From: Batkoa obscura
Taxonomy: Eukaryota; Entomophthoromycota; Entomophthoromycetes; Entomophthorales; Batkoaceae
Length of the DNA stretch: 64,000 bases
Reading direction: 5' to 3'
Assembly: GCA_030770535.1 (NCBI GenBank)
Contig: JASVEC010000010.1
Span: 1,442,591-1,506,590 of the forward strand
Of this stretch, positions 1 to 12,650 are shown piece by piece. The notes beneath the pieces were generated by a model that saw nothing but the letters and a program-made list of their open reading frames with translations, was not told the origin of the DNA and searched no databases. The number at the start of each line of letters is the position of its first letter. Position 1 is the first letter of the stretch. The translations under genes were made by a program, and so were the position numbers.

Positions 1-355
1 TATTTTTAGCACAAAGTAAACTTCCTCCAACTGTACTTGACATGTAGTCATATACACCTTTAAATAATGGACAGTCTTCATCTAAACTATGTGTCCTTTT
101 ATTTGTATTATAATTTTTATTTATGGTGGATGGCGTAAAATTGCGAATATAGTCAATGTATTCTGGAGAGTGAATAGCCTTCAGTTGGTTTTCAGTTGCT
201 TTATCATAAATAAACACACTTAAAGAGTCAAATAAATTATAGTTTTTGACAAGCTCATGGGTCATATCAACACGAACAGGCTCCATAGGATGACATGGAG
301 AGAAATAATAAGATTGTTCGCCAGGTGCATAAAAATAGCCAACATTACGACCCAT
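1..355 (-). CDS. Class I histone deacetylase, 5' part (cut by window edge)
   Basis: Reads leftwards from an ATG at 355 and leaves the window after 118 codons. Every stretch compared is identical to the start of the full deacetylase gene at 17075-18391; position n here pairs with 17430-n there. The part seen covers the N-terminal fold (start MGRNVGYFYAPGEQ) up to just before the catalytic HH pair, so the active site is not visible. Whether the copy continues as a complete gene beyond the edge is unknown. It lies head-to-head with its twin, with the same upstream sequence, so both probably share promoter elements. Confidence 0.85.
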   Translation of the reverse strand, partial: MGRNVGYFYAPGEQSYYFSPCHPMEPVRVDMTHELVKNYNLFDSLSVFIYDKATENQLKAIHSPEYIDYIRNFTPSTINKNYNTNKRTHSLDEDCPLFKGVYDYMSSTVGGSLLCAKN

Positions 356-856
356 ATTGTTTAATGATTAAGTGATCAAAAAATGAATGGTTGGATCTTA
401 AAAATTTCCAGTTCATTACTTTTGAATTCCATGACTTAGAAATTTTGCACAGTAATAAATTGGAAAATGATAGTTATTCTTTGCAGAAACTATTCTAATA
501 AATCCGATTTTTAAAATATTGCAGTTTGCTGGTAATATTAATTTTTTACTTTCAGCCAATAGTTTTTTAATGAATATTAGAAATGAAGATTTTCTCATGT
601 AAAAGTATTTATTATTAAAGTGCTAAATCTATATATTATTATATTCATTATCTTAATAATTGCAGTAAGACTTTATCAAACACTAAGCATTATTATATAA
701 GTAGAATTGAATATAGATTTAATAATATTTTTAAAGTAAAATAGTAGCATTTAAATCTAATATTTCTAAAGTGTTACTGTTACAATTAATTTGTTTCATT
801 AAATTTACCTCAATTTCTTTTTTTAGTTTAATACTTTTATCATATTTTGTATATTT
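1..856. repeat. Left arm of near-perfect inverted repeat
   Basis: Reverse complement of 16574-17429 (coordinate sum 17430 throughout, so no indels). The only difference noticed is G at 826 where the partner predicts A. The arm holds the deacetylase 5' coding part, its leader and about 500 bp upstream. Similarity drops sharply at 857; the outer end is unknown because the window starts inside the arm. Confidence 0.92.
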
Positions 857-1260
857 GCTATTCTTCTAAAATGATTATACAGGACTTTTAATTCCTTAGC
901 AGTATATTTGATATTTATAACACACTATACTGCTATACTAAGCAATGTAGTTCAAAATGTGGCACAGTTATAATATTCAAATTTTATAAACTTGCAAAAC
1001 TTAGTATATCTTAATTTGAGGTTTACCCCACTTATTGCTCCTTTTCAAATATTTTTTTGTAAAAGATTAAGTGATATTTTATTTATTGTGTTTTATCAAA
1101 CTTAGAACACTATTATTATTATTATTATATCCTTACTGAATGTTAGATATCAATTGATTAAATCAATTAAACTGATAAATTATGGGAATCTATTTATTAA
1201 AATAGTTACTTTAAGCGGTACGATTTTTATCACTGTTATTGTTATCATTTTCGGAAATTT
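857..1260. repeat. Diverged continuation of the inverted repeat
   Basis: Patchy reverse-complement similarity to about 16190-16573 continues past the near-identical arm. The clearest block is TTAAGCGGTA at 1211-1220 with its surroundings, matching the complement of 16232-16241 with an offset of about 22 bp from the main alignment. Seen by eye only. Confidence 0.5.
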
Positions 1261-1389
1261 CTATGATTTATATGAAAGCATCCATCTATATATATTTACT
1301 TTGAAATAGACATATCTGTAGTAGTTGGGATTTTTTTAACTTATATAATGGATATTCTAATCGGCGAGAATAAGTAAACACCACCTAAG

Positions 1390-1475
1390 TTGTTCATTTG
1401 GTCTAGAGGTTAAGATACAGACCAACACCTTGCAATTTATACACGTTTAGATTAGTAACCAATCTAAGATCATAT
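1390..1475 (+). other. tRNA-derived relic (A-box-like)
   Basis: Contains TTTGGTCTAGAGGTTAAGAT, which resembles the D-arm and A-box of Glu/Asp tRNAs. The acceptor ends do not pair, and the B-box region (near CGTTTAGATTAG) is poor, so this is not a working tRNA. It could be a decayed tRNA or the head of a SINE. Confidence 0.2.
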
Positions 1476-1520
1476 AAGTTAATAAAGGTAATAAATCGTT
1501 GTTGTTTTCTTTCTAAAGTA

Positions 1521-1626
1521 TATATGAGTATTTTTTTTGATTTCATCACTTTTTCATCTTTTAAGGATTATTTGAGTGGAAAAATTGTTAGTAAAATTCT
1601 TGAGCAAAAAAATATATCCTCATATA
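1521..1626 (+). mobile_element. Small TIR element (MITE), copy 1
   Basis: Degenerate copy of the ~105-bp family. It keeps the core CTTTTTCATCTTTTAAGGAT and GAGTGGAAAAATTGTTAGTA and ends in ATCCTCATATA. The left terminus (TATATGAGTA) is mutated. No coding capacity. Confidence 0.75.
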
Positions 1627-3815
1627 CTGAAACGAAGTTAATACCAATATTTTTATATAAAGAAGGGATTTAACACGTAAAATCCAAAGGATTATCATCA
1701 TAGAAATCTAATACCTAATAAATATTTAAAAATTAATCCCTGAGTCACTTGAATATGCCTTACCAACGTATGGGAGTCTAAATTTTTTTAGCAGATAATA
1801 CAAGGAATGGATTCAATAGAACGTTTTGTGAATTTCAGAAATTCCTTTCAAAGGAGCTCATGTATATCCAGCACTGGACTAAATTCCATCAAAAATAGCA
1901 TGAAAATCTTAGGGAATAAATGGAGAAAAAACAATATATTTCATAAATCCTAGTTTCCCATAGAGTGAAATTTTTATGTTTGAGTACTTTTATGAAATTC
2001 AGTAGTCTTAAATAATCAAACTTGAAGTATAGAAGGGTCAACCATAAAAACTGTTTAAATTATTCATTTTTACACTCACATTTCTTAAATTCTTAAAACA
2101 GCTCTAGAGGTCCCAGGCGGTTTTTTGAAATTTATAAAATCATTGCTCTTTAGTTTAAAACATATGCAGATATAGTAACTTATGCCATTTCGATCTATAT
2201 CATTTATTCTTAAATTACTCCTTTAGTATATAGATTGATATCCATATTAGTACCTTATAACTTGAGCAGATTTGTATACAGCAATTGATCTAATTATATG
2301 TTTATTTTTCATTCTATTGGTCAATATGCAATACAGTATCTTATAGGATAAGATATAATACAAGCTATTAGTAATAATGATTTGCAGGATTTCCACTCAT
2401 CACTGCTCTTTAAAATAAAAAATCTGAACAAATTAGTTATTTTCTGTTTCTCTTGGAAGGCATGGCCGCTAAGTATTTTATTAACTAAAATGAGACGATT
2501 AAATACTAGATGTTGTGACCATTAGGAACTACACCATTAATGCTTGCCTTATGGAAGCATAGGAAGAGGATCCAAACTCATCTTATCTTTTGCAAATTGA
2601 GAAAGACGAAATAGTTCCACTTCAACTCCCACTTTGATAATAATTCTTATTATATGTGGTGAGCAGTGGGATTGAAAGGTAAGAATGAGGGGGTAGGATG
2701 ATTAAATTGTAAGCTAACAAAGGTTTTGTGTAGATTGTTAATCTAAATTTATTTTGACAATAATTCTCTAAAAGTAAACAAAATTTAAAAAATCGTGAGG
2801 TAAGTTTTTATGAATAAAGCAAAAAATGATGACTTTATATAATTTAATGTTTTGTTTTGTTCATTTTTATTTACATTTAAATATCAAAAAGTTTTGTATC
2901 AGCTTGCTGAGATTTTCTTTAGAGATGCAGTATATCGAAGATCAATCGTCACTGTCCCTTCCATAATATCTATTAAACTAATATGCCAATAACAAGCTAC
3001 ATATAAAGAAATAAGTGAGGAAAAGTGAAAGACATAAATAGAATTCAAAAAATCGCCTTTATAGAAACTTGAAGTCTAAAAAAACTTTTAATAGATCTAT
3101 TTTTAGTCACCTGATTATGACTTTTATTGGTAGAAATATGCTAAATTCTTTTATCAGGTAATGACATTTAAGAAAAAGAAATTGGTTATGGTATTAGAAT
3201 AAAGTGAGTAAAAGATCGAAGTTTTTTGATAAAGGATTATTTTGTCATAAAGTAAAATTAATAGGATGTTAACATAATTTAAAGTAATATATTGCGTTTT
3301 ATTTAAATAGAATGATTAAAGCTAAAGTTAATGTTAAGGTTAGGGCTGGTCAATCTAATTTCATCTTTTAATTTATTTAGCGTTTTCTTTGAACATTCAT
3401 TTTCTTTGCTTTACTAAGGTAAATTTTAGGCTTTTTTAAGCTATTCACTTACTCACCTTACTCCAATACCGTAATCAAGAAATTTAAGGAGGGATGGATC
3501 TTAAAGCTCTGAGCTTAAAACACAAAGAGCTATGTATACGCCCATATCTCTTGACTGGGATCTTTTAAGGACTATAAATATATAGCTTTGAAATTATATT
3601 TCTTTATAGCTTGTAGATTTTACTATGAAGTAAAATTAATATTTTAAAGTTATATCATTTTTTGTAATTTGGTTATCTAGTTTAAAATAAGGGGCTTATT
3701 ATTTTTAAATAATAGATTCACTTTGAAAAAGCAGTAATAGGGAATTCAATATTTAATAGTGCTATAAAATAAAACAAAATAAAACAAAATAAACTAATGT
3801 GTGACTGTTTTTAGC
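1627..3815. other. Gene-free stretch
   Basis: No ORF with coding character and no RNA gene seen. A slightly less AT-rich patch at about 2455-2700 and short direct echoes (AAAGCTCTGAGCTT region, 3500-3540) suggest decayed older sequence, but nothing can be named. Confidence 0.6.
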
Positions 3816-3921
3816 ATATGGGGATGTTTTTTTGACTTCATCACTTTTTCCATCTCTTAAGGATTATTTGAGTGGAAAAGCTGTTAGTAAAATTTTTAAA
3901 TACAGAAATACATCCTCATAT
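3816..3921 (+). mobile_element. Small TIR element (MITE), copy 2
   Basis: Good copy: starts ATATGGGGATGT, ends ACATCCTCATAT, with the usual internal TTTTTCCA/TGGAAAA inverted pair. Flanked by TA on both sides if the terminal TA is read as target duplication. Only 55 bp from copy 3 in the same orientation. Confidence 0.85.
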
Positions 3922-3976
3922 ACCATCACAAATAAATATTATATAACATGTTTTAAAATCTATTAATTTTATTAAT

Positions 3977-4077
3977 ATATGGGGATGTTTTTTTGATTTC
4001 ATTACTTTTCCATTTTTTAAACGCTATCTGAGTGGAAAGATTGTTAGTAAAATTCTTAAAAAAACACATCCCCATAT
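3977..4077 (+). mobile_element. Small TIR element (MITE), copy 3
   Basis: Termini ATATGGGGATGT and ACATCCCCATAT are perfect inverted repeats. The core reads TTTAAACGCTATCTGAGTGG. It lies about 110 bp downstream of the stop codon of the gene at 4187-5282. Confidence 0.85.
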
Positions 4078-4186
4078 ATTACAATCCAGTTTATTTTTGA
4101 TTTACTTTGAATTCATAGTGTTTGTTTTACAACTAAAAATAAAAAAACGAATCTCTAATATCTTTTAATGAAATCGAGCATAAACT

Positions 4187-5282
4187 TTATTTAGATTCTT
4201 CCTCATCATCACTTTCAGCTAAAGCTTCATAGACAGTAATCTTTTCTTCTTTATCTTCAGTTACGACTGGAATATATTTTGGTAAATCAAATTCTGGTTT
4301 TTCAGAATAAACTGGAAGGTCTTCATTAGCTACTTGTTCATATTCCTGGGTATAATTACGACGATAATAAATATAACCAAACACTGGTACATAAATTAAC
4401 ATAGAAACTAATAATCCACCAAGTGCTCCATAACAGATATATGTAAGTAATTCTAATAAATCAATTCCATTATATCTATATTTCATCGATTGGGGTTTAC
4501 TATGTTTATGATGATGTCCTATAAAATAATTTAAAACATGTTAAAAAACAGTTATTATATATTTTACCATGATGATGTCCACCTCTCTTAGTATCCTTTG
4601 AAGAAAGGGTATCTGAAATTTGACGAACTAAAGTACCATCTTGATAAAGGTCTAAAACATGTTCTACAAATTCTTCTTGTTGAATTTGTTTACCATTTAG
4701 TTCTAATATCTTTTCTTTAATAGTAATATGACGACCTAATATTGGTGAACTGGACATCTTTGTTTCATCAATGATGGCAAAATCTTCCACACTTGAAGCT
4801 AATGAAATACTTAATATTCCTTCATCAAATTGAGATGTTACAATTTTAGTTTGCCAGTCTGAAAGTCCTGCTTGCACATAGGTGGCATTAATTGTAGTAA
4901 TGACACTTTCTCCTAATGGCGCTGCTTTTTTGCCATTAAGTAAAAGCTAATTTATAAAGTTGGTAATTATTAATAAATCAAAAATTAAAAAGTGAATTAC
5001 CATATCATCTTCAACTTCAAAGTTAAGGTTAACAGAGTATAAACGTTCAGCTAAAACCTCTCCATTTTTATTAGAGATTTCATCAATACGTTTAACATTA
5101 ACAATGAAGTTATTGACATTGCTTGGGTCACTGGAAAGTTTAACAGAAGTTTTACTTTTATCAGTGAATGGCGAAGCTAAATATTTAAAAATTAGAAATT
5201 AAATCTAAAGAAACTAATCTATCAAAGTACCTGCAATCAACGAAGTAAATAATACACTTAAAGTTGGATAAATAAATTTCAT
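4187..5282 (-). CDS. Type I membrane protein of unknown function
   Basis: Four exons (5231-5282, 5001-5176, 4568-4946, 4187-4518) join in phase to 312 aa. Introns are 48-54 nt with GT/AG ends. The product starts with a signal peptide (MKFIYPTLSVLFTSLIAA), followed by a ~200-residue predicted luminal or extracellular domain without cysteine clusters. A His-rich linker (about residues 200-215, HHHGHHHKH) sits close to exon 3/4. One membrane span follows (LLVSMLIYVPVFGYIYY), then an acidic cytosolic tail containing DLPVYSEK and DLPKYIPV, which could be LPxY-type sorting or ubiquitin-ligase sites. I do not recognise the family. The layout (signal peptide, one span, acidic tail) suggests a secretory-pathway or vacuolar membrane protein. 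Start chosen because the signal peptide begins exactly at that ATG. Confidence 0.75.
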
Positions 5283-7606
5283 TTTATAAAGAATAAATAG
5301 AAACTAAAAAGAATAAAGCTTAAAAAAATGATAAACTGCAATTAATTAGTAATTTTCAAATGATTAATTGAAACGCCGTAAATTTATTAATAATCAATCA
5401 TTTTTCAATATAATTTTATTTCATTGGTTAATTTAAAAATGTGCTTAAAATCAGCTAAAAATCAGTTTGTTCAATGATATTTGATAAAAAAAACTTTATA
5501 TGGGCAAGATCAGACCCTTTCATTAAGCGGAAACTTATCTCTAAAAAAGTACAAAAATAAATCTCCCTTAATACTGGCATCTTTCTTTTTTTTATTGCCA
5601 AGGATTAAACAAAATAAAAAATAATGCAATTGTTGCACTTAACTATCAGGGTGGAATGAAATAGGGCTGATCTTTAAAAATAAAATTTGGTTTAGTAGTC
5701 CAACTTTTAGTCAAAATTTCGATCCTGACAATTTTTTTAAATAGCGATATTTTAAAATTGACAACTTCAGTTGACTTCATTCTTAATAGCTGGGTTACAT
5801 TATATTAAATTTTATTAAACTAGAAACATAATATTAATTAATAAATCTTCTATTCTACAGAATAAGTCTATTGTGTTATAAAATAAGCCTCAATAGAAGT
5901 AAAATAATCTTATGTTTTAAATTAATGGATTCAACTTTTCAATGGACCATAGTTAATTAATTGAAAGTTCTTAAAATTTTAATTAAAATTGAATGAATGC
6001 TGTTAAAAAATAAGCCTAAATCCAATTATAAAATTTCAATAGCTTTTAATACTCTATTAAAGCTCTATTGCGGCATAACTGATCATAATTTTTAGAGTTA
6101 GCTGTTAGTTTAGTTGATTATTTCGACATCTGGTCTTTAGTTATTACATCAATTTTAACAAAATTCATTACTAAATGAACAATTGATTGAGTTACAATAG
6201 AGATATAATAGCAATAGCTATAAAATTCAAAAAATCATAGCTTCTAAATCCAAAGATTGTGATTATATAAATGTCTCAAACCTAACTAAATGAAAGGCTT
6301 ATCTTATCATTACTTAACTATTTATTATTATTTTAATACACTAATATTATGGAAACTGTAGTTAATTTTATTATTAATAAAAATAGATTAATAAATAGTA
6401 CAATTTGTATTAGTAAGCAAATATTATTAGTAAATTAAAGTTTTAAAGCTGCCAAATTTTTAAACTCAAAAGCTTAAGTTAATTTATAGATTCATTTTTC
6501 AGTTTTTCTCAAATTGGGGTTATAATATTGAAATTCCAATTTTAATATGGTTTGAATTAAGGTTAAAATAAATTTCAATGAGGAGATTATTTAATATATT
6601 AATATTAAACACTGTTGATATGTAAAACTTAAATAGAAAGTTTATCATTATCGTTATCATTATCATTATACATATTATTATTTTATAAAATGAATAAAAT
6701 AGAATAGTGGTATATTCAAATAATACAAAATTATTGATGGCGGAAAATATTTAAATTGTATAAAAGAATAAAACGTTATAAAAAAAAGAAAAAAAAGCAT
6801 AAAGACAATATCAATTCAGGGGAAAATAAAACCAAAGTAAAAATTAAAAGGTAGAAGTCTTTTAAAGGGACAAAAGCTCAATAAATAAGGCAAAATAGGA
6901 TATTAAAAAAATATGGCATTATTGAAAATAGCTTATTTTCTACTCAGGGTTAACTTTAAACCCTTAATAACCTTTATTTTTTTGATATTTTAAGTAGCGA
7001 TTTCAATGTAAATATTAAAAAAGGTTCCAATTCAATTAATCTTATGATTGGTTGATCATTGATGTTAACTTTCTTAAAAAAGAAAGTTTTAATCTTAACA
7101 TATATCACAATGGGTTGATAATCTCTTTTATCCTACTGCTTAAATGTGGGGTAAATCAAAAATAATGATAAAGAATAAGCATCAACAATTAGTTTATTAA
7201 CAAAATGATATGTTTATTCGACTATTAGCATAGTTACACAGTATAATGGAGGACTTATATTGTATTATAATAGTAGATAATATTATATCAGATTGAGAAT
7301 TAAGTGATAAGTTTTTAATCATAATGTTTTTATTGAGATTTGTAGTTAAATTTTTTATTAAGGCAAAAACTTCACGTAATTTGGTTAATGGCATAAATTT
7401 TCTTAAAGCATATAAAATCCTCTTATTTATTAATTACCTTTTCTCTATTGGTGGAACTAGTTTTTAGTTGATTTAAGTAATAGAATTCAAGTGCATAAAC
7501 CACCTGAATCATTATAAATATAAATAAAAATACTAATTTTTTTCAAAGTAGTTAAACTAGTTTTTTTTTATAAATTTTATATAAAAAAAGATTTAATTTT
7601 TTATAA
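5283..7606. other. Intergenic region between divergent genes
   Basis: Very AT-rich, with no convincing ORF, RNA gene or mobile element. A small run of ATTATC-type repeats lies near 6650-6680. A 65-codon ORF at 7197-7394 has no features of a real protein. The last 100-200 bp should hold the promoter of the gene starting at 7607. Confidence 0.6.
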
Positions 7607-9318
7607 ATGACATCTCATCCCCTTTCTTTATCCACTACTAAAGACAATTCCAATTTTATAATGAATCATCCAAAGTTATTAAATAATAATAATAACAATA
7701 ATAATCAAAATAATAACAATTTTCCAGCTATTTTAAATAAGGCTGATTTACAATTTGAAGGTAATTTAGAAGATGTTATTTTAAATTGGTAAGTGTTTAA
7801 TAATTAAAGTTATTTATAAAAATAAATTAATTGAATAAACTCTATAGGTCTGAAACTGAAAAGAACAGTCGACGACGTTTAGTTGAATTTTGGCGTCATC
7901 ATGAAAACAATACGATTTATTGTAGTTTCAAACCAATTTCACCTAGTCAAAAAGAACCTAATACATGTATAATATCATGTATTTATTGGGAAGAAAAAGA
8001 ACAATATTTAGTCACTTCGGTAGATTGCATATTATTATTAGAAACTTTAATAGCAGTTCGGTTTACAGTGGAGGAAAAGAATCGAATTCGTAGAAACTTA
8101 GAAGGGTTTAGACCATTAACCATTTCTAAATGTAAACCTGAAACTTCAGAATTTTTTAAATTGATCATGTCATTTCCAAATCCTAAGCCAAGGAATATTG
8201 AAAAAGATGTTAAGGTTTTCCCTTGGAAAATTTTACCTTTTGCACTTAAAAAAATTATATCAAAATATGTAAGTTAAAATCAAAGTTAAATGTTATTATT
8301 TAAATATTAATTTCATTTTAGGCTGCTGGTTATACTCCTGCTATGCCAATTACACCTTCTATCAATAGTAATTATTCCAATTTAAGTTCTGGATTAACTT
8401 CTCCGGCTCCCAATTTCCCAATGAATTTTAATCCAAGTCAACCAATGAATAATTTTCCATGTAAGTTATTATTTAGTAATACAATAATAATAATGAATTA
8501 AATATGGTTTGTTAGCTCGTGCAAATATGCAACGTCGATTTTCACAGCCCATAAATTCGATGGATATGTCTCAATTTATGCATCCATATAAACAAATGCA
8601 TCGAAGTCGAGGACTTGGAGGAAGAATGCAAAACCCAATATTTAATAATGAATTATCTTCTCAATTTCGAATTCAAGAAGAAGAAGAAGATACTTTTATG
8701 GAAAATAACAATAATAATAATAATACAATGAATACAATTACTTCAATAGCACCAATGAATCCATTTAATTATACAATGGGAAATAATAATCATTCTACTA
8801 TTCCAATGACTAATTTAGATACAAATTCTATTTCAGCATTAAGTTTAGAATCTTTATCAAATAATGATAATAATTTAAATAACTTAAATAATCAAAGTCA
8901 TATGATGAATTCTACTATGACAATGAATAGTTTAAATAATAATAATAATAGCAATTTACAACAACGATTTAATACTAATTTTGATCATGATTTTTTAATA
9001 CCGCAATCAGCAAGTAATAATTTTATTAAACAAAATCAAAGTTTCGGACCAAGAAGACATTCTCTTGCCGATCCTTATTCCCTTCAAAGATTCCAAGCTA
9101 TGAAATTTGGGATTGGGCCATTCGCTATGAATTCTACTACTCAATCTTCAAATTCCCCATTTGAATTTAATAATCAATTAAATGAAAATTCATTGTTTCA
9201 ATTGAATAATGTAAATAATAATAATAGTAATAATAATGGACAAATGAGTTATATGATGAATAATAATGTGAATAATTTCATGGAAAATGAAATATATAAT
9301 TCAAATAACAATCATCAA

Positions 9319-9350
<32 letters not shown>

Positions 9351-9623
9351 CAATTTTAATAATCATTTTAATAATAATTTTATGGTAAATTAATTAACCT
9401 TGTATTATTGTTATTTTTATTAATTTATTTTTATTTATAGAATGCCAATAATAATAACAACACTCAGCCTGGAACTTCGTTTAATTTTGTTGAAGCCAAT
9501 TTTAATTATAATAATAATAATAATACAAATAGTAATCATAATAATAATGATTTATTATTATCAGCAACAAGTAATTTAAATACGAGTAATTATTTAAATG
9601 AAGATTTTAATTATTTACAATGA
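7607..9623 (+). CDS. Medusa/DUF7082-type developmental regulator
   Basis: Five exons (7607-7788, 7848-8268, 8322-8460, 8516-9384, 9441-9623) give 597 aa. Exon 2 encodes a well-conserved fungal domain (about residues 62-201): RRRLVEFWRHHENN, CIISCIYWEEKEQYLVTSVD, FTVEEKNRIRRNLEGFRP, KPRNIEKDVKVFPWKIL. I know this from fungal proteins annotated DUF7082, which as far as I recall include medusa (MedA/Acr1/Ren1), regulators of conidium-forming cells. The rest is low complexity: Asn runs of up to 10 residues, Met/Asn-rich stretches and a basic patch (MQRRFSQPIN, FGPRRHSLADPYSLQRF) that could be phosphorylated. A nuclear regulator of development is likely. The domain match is confident; the medusa identity is less so. 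Asn tracts are coded almost only by AAT, as expected from base composition. Confidence 0.8.
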
Positions 9624-9982
9624 TTTGTATTATTATCTTTTTATTGTAAAAAAAATAATAAGATATTTGTATTATTATTGTTATTATTATTATTCTATTG
9701 TTAATACGTCTATTGTATAACCATTACTCTTTGATTATTTAATTTTTTTTCTATTTTTGATTATTTGATCTTTCTTCCCTTTCATTTTGATTATTACCTA
9801 TTTTCAGTCTTTTTGTATCATCCTTATTCTTATTAAATTATATTATATTATTATATTATTATATTATTATATTATTATATTATTATATTATTATATTGTA
9901 TTTTAGTATATTATTTATAAATTTAAAAACACATAATTAAATATATCAAACAAAAAATAAAACTATCATCATTATTTAAATA
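9624..9982. other. Convergent intergenic spacer with ATT repeats
   Basis: Lies between the stop codons of two convergent genes. Holds a (TATTA)n/(ATT)n microsatellite at 9838-9897 and probably both 3' ends. No gene. Confidence 0.7.
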
Positions 9983-10549
9983 TTAATTTAATATTTTTTT
10001 AGATATTAAACCGTTCATTATATCAAATGAATTACCATCTGGTTGTAATAAAAATGTTTGATAATTTAACGGATTAATAGAATTAGTTATTGGATCTAAT
10101 GATATAACTTTTAATTCTCCATAATCCATCGTAATCCCAACTATTTGACACTTTATATTATCTTGATCTTTTAATGTAATAATTTTATTACTAAAATAAA
10201 ATAAAATAAAATAAAATAAAATATTGTTAATATAATAATAAATAAATAAAATAGATTATTTTACCTATGTAACCAATATTTGTAATATAATTGTTTAAAT
10301 GGTTCCATTCCATTTTTTGATATTAAAAATAATTGATATAATTTTTGAAATTGAATCAATATATTAGGTAATATCTGTTCCATTGTTAATAAATTTAAAT
10401 TAGTATTATTTAACTCATTATAATCTTCAATTAATGAATTAATACAATATGTTGGTGTACGGTTATTGACATTTAATCCACAACCTAAATAAAATAAAAA
10501 TAAAATAAAATAAAAATAAAATAAAAATAAAATAAAATATTAATAACTA

Positions 10550-10583
<34 letters not shown>

Positions 10584-12169
10584 TAAATAAATAAAATTAA
10601 TTACCAATAACAATATTAAAATTCTTGTTTGAATAAGATGAATTGACTAATATACCACCAATTTTTTTGAGTTCTCCAAGTTTGTTTTTAGCATAAATAT
10701 CATTTGGCCATTTTAAATAAATATCTAAATTTTTATAACCTTCAATTGATTTAATGCCTTCAATAACTGCAATACCAAATAAATATTGTAATAAAATAGC
10801 AGAACATTTAATTGAATTATTATGTTGAAAATAAATTGAAAATTGTAAACATCCAGAAGGTGATACCCATACATTTTTACCTCTTCCTAATTAAATACGA
10901 AATATTAATTATATTATGATTATTATATTCTATTAATTATTTATTTTGATTTAATTTGAATTTACCTTTACCACTAATTTGAGTTAATGCTAAACATAAA
11001 GTACCATCATCTAAACAAGATTGAAACTTGATATTATCATTTAATATACGTTGAGTTGATGTAATAACTGGAGTAAATATCATTTTATAACCAAATTGTA
11101 TTTTATTATTATTTTCATCTAATAATTTATTATCTTTAATAATTTTTGGAAACTGTTCATTATAATGTTTATAATATTCAATTATATTAAATTTATTATT
11201 GTTATTATTATTATTATTAAGTTGATTATTGATTTCATTAATATCTTTATTTATTATTAATTTTAAATGATGTTTGTTGTTTGTAAATTGATTTGAATTA
11301 ATTTCAAATGTATCTTTATTATCTTCTAATAATTTATTAGTTGAGTTTAATTTAGATTTTAATTTTAACTCAATTTGTTCCTCAAAATTAAACATATATA
11401 ATGGAGTAATATCAATTTCCATATTATTATTATTATTATTATTATTATTTATTAATAAATTAATGTCTTTAAATATATTAATCATTAACTTATTTAATTC
11501 TTCATTATTAATTTGTTGGGATATTTCATTTTTTTCAAGTGGTAAATATTCGGGATGAACAGCAGATAATAAAGCTTTACCTTTACCAACATTGCATAAA
11601 ATAATAGCTGAGTTTTTATCTTTGTCTAAAATGTCATTATATTGTGCTAATACTTTTACATTCTTAAACTCAGTTGCATTTAAAAAAGTACCTCCACCAT
11701 TGTAATAAACTTTGGCTATTATATCTTCTTTAATAAATTTAATATCCACTGCTTTAGCGCCAATTTCTGATTCATATTGAAATCCAGGAAACGTTGTTCC
11801 TTGACATGTCCCTGGAAAAAATTGTAATTCTCTATTTCCAATAACTTGAATATTAGTCCCTAATTCAAATTCTACCCTTTTACTTGCATAATAAGCACCT
11901 GCACAAATACCCCAATAATTTCCACCATTGTAAACATAATTTTGAATCTTTAAGTTACCTTTTCCCTCAAGTTTTTCTAAATATGGGATATCTCTTCCAC
12001 CTCCAATAACAAGTAATTTGCAATTCAATTGCCAAGGTTCATTAATCAATGCTTTATCATCAATCGATCGAATAGCATAATTTTCATTCATTAATCGTTT
12101 TAAATAATTAATTGTTTGAATTACAAAACCTGGTGAGGTACCGGGGCCATTATAGACTAATATATCCAT
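9983..12169 (-). CDS. BPL1: Biotin protein ligase
   Basis: Four exons (10966-12169, 10605-10886, 10265-10484, 9983-10190) give 637 aa, near the usual size of yeast Bpl1. Residues 1-245 are the N-terminal glutamine-amidotransferase-like domain (start MDILVYNGPGTSPG, with LLVIGGGRDIPYL and WGICAGAYYASK). The C-terminal half is the BirA-type ligase. It has the biotin-site serine/threonine motif VITSTQRILNDN, the adenylate-binding loop ISGKGRGKNVWVSPSG (across intron 1), LKWPND and IVIGCGLNVNNRTP. The enzyme attaches biotin to carboxylases such as acetyl-CoA and pyruvate carboxylase. Between the two domains are Asn runs and a long charged linker, longer than in most homologues. Intron 2 (10485-10604) is unusually long at 120 nt. 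Confidence 0.93.
10485..10604. repeat. Microsatellites inside BPL1 intron 2
   Basis: Holds (AAAAT)n at about 10489-10540 and (AAT)n at about 10553-10582. Simple repeat growth explains why this intron is twice the local norm. Another AAAAT run lies in the third intron (10191-10264). Confidence 0.85.
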
Positions 12170-12650
12170 TATTTATTATTCAAATTGTTGAGTTGCAAAT
12201 ATTAAAGAAATAAAAAGATAAAATTAAAATTAAAATTAAAATTTCGAAATTGATATTTGATGGTGAAGAATTATTGGCTGAATTTCATATTAAGTATTGA
12301 ATTATTTTGTACAAATATAATAATTTATAAAAATTTATAAAATTCAAAATTCAACTAATTAGTTTCTATTAACAATCTTATATTAAAAAATGATAACTTT
12401 ATTTTATTTCTTTATTTCTTTTCTTAACAATAAATTTTATTCGAACTATTTTGTTAAATTAATTACTGTAAAAGTTTTTAGTAAATTTAAAATTCAAATA
12501 TCAGTAATATAAAAATCAATTAAAAATAATAGAAAAAGTGATTGAATAAAAAAGATGAGAGTTTAAAAGAGTAAGATTCTATTTATATTTAATTAAATAA
12601 TTTTATTATTCATGTAATAAATCAAATAATGTTTATTTAAAGCCTAATAA
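12170..12650. other. Intergenic, BPL1 promoter side
   Basis: Contains the BPL1 upstream region and the 3' end of the next minus-strand gene. A TAAAATTAAAATT run occurs at about 12220-12245. No gene. Confidence 0.6.

Noticed and set aside
416-598. 60-codon ORF identical in both arms (also 16832-17014)
   Set aside because: Identity is explained by the inverted repeat itself. It lies in the deacetylase leader, has no motif, and no independent sign of coding.
1390-1475. Functional tRNA gene
   Set aside because: A-box-like only; no pairing acceptor stem and no good B box. Listed as relic at low confidence.
3329-3346. Interstitial telomere-like GTTAAGGTTAGGGCTGG
   Set aside because: Only one exact unit and one imperfect unit; expected by chance in AT-rich DNA.
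7197-7394. 65-codon minus-strand ORF
   Set aside because: AT-rich chance frame: Asn/Ile/Leu composition, no conserved motif, no neighbouring exon.
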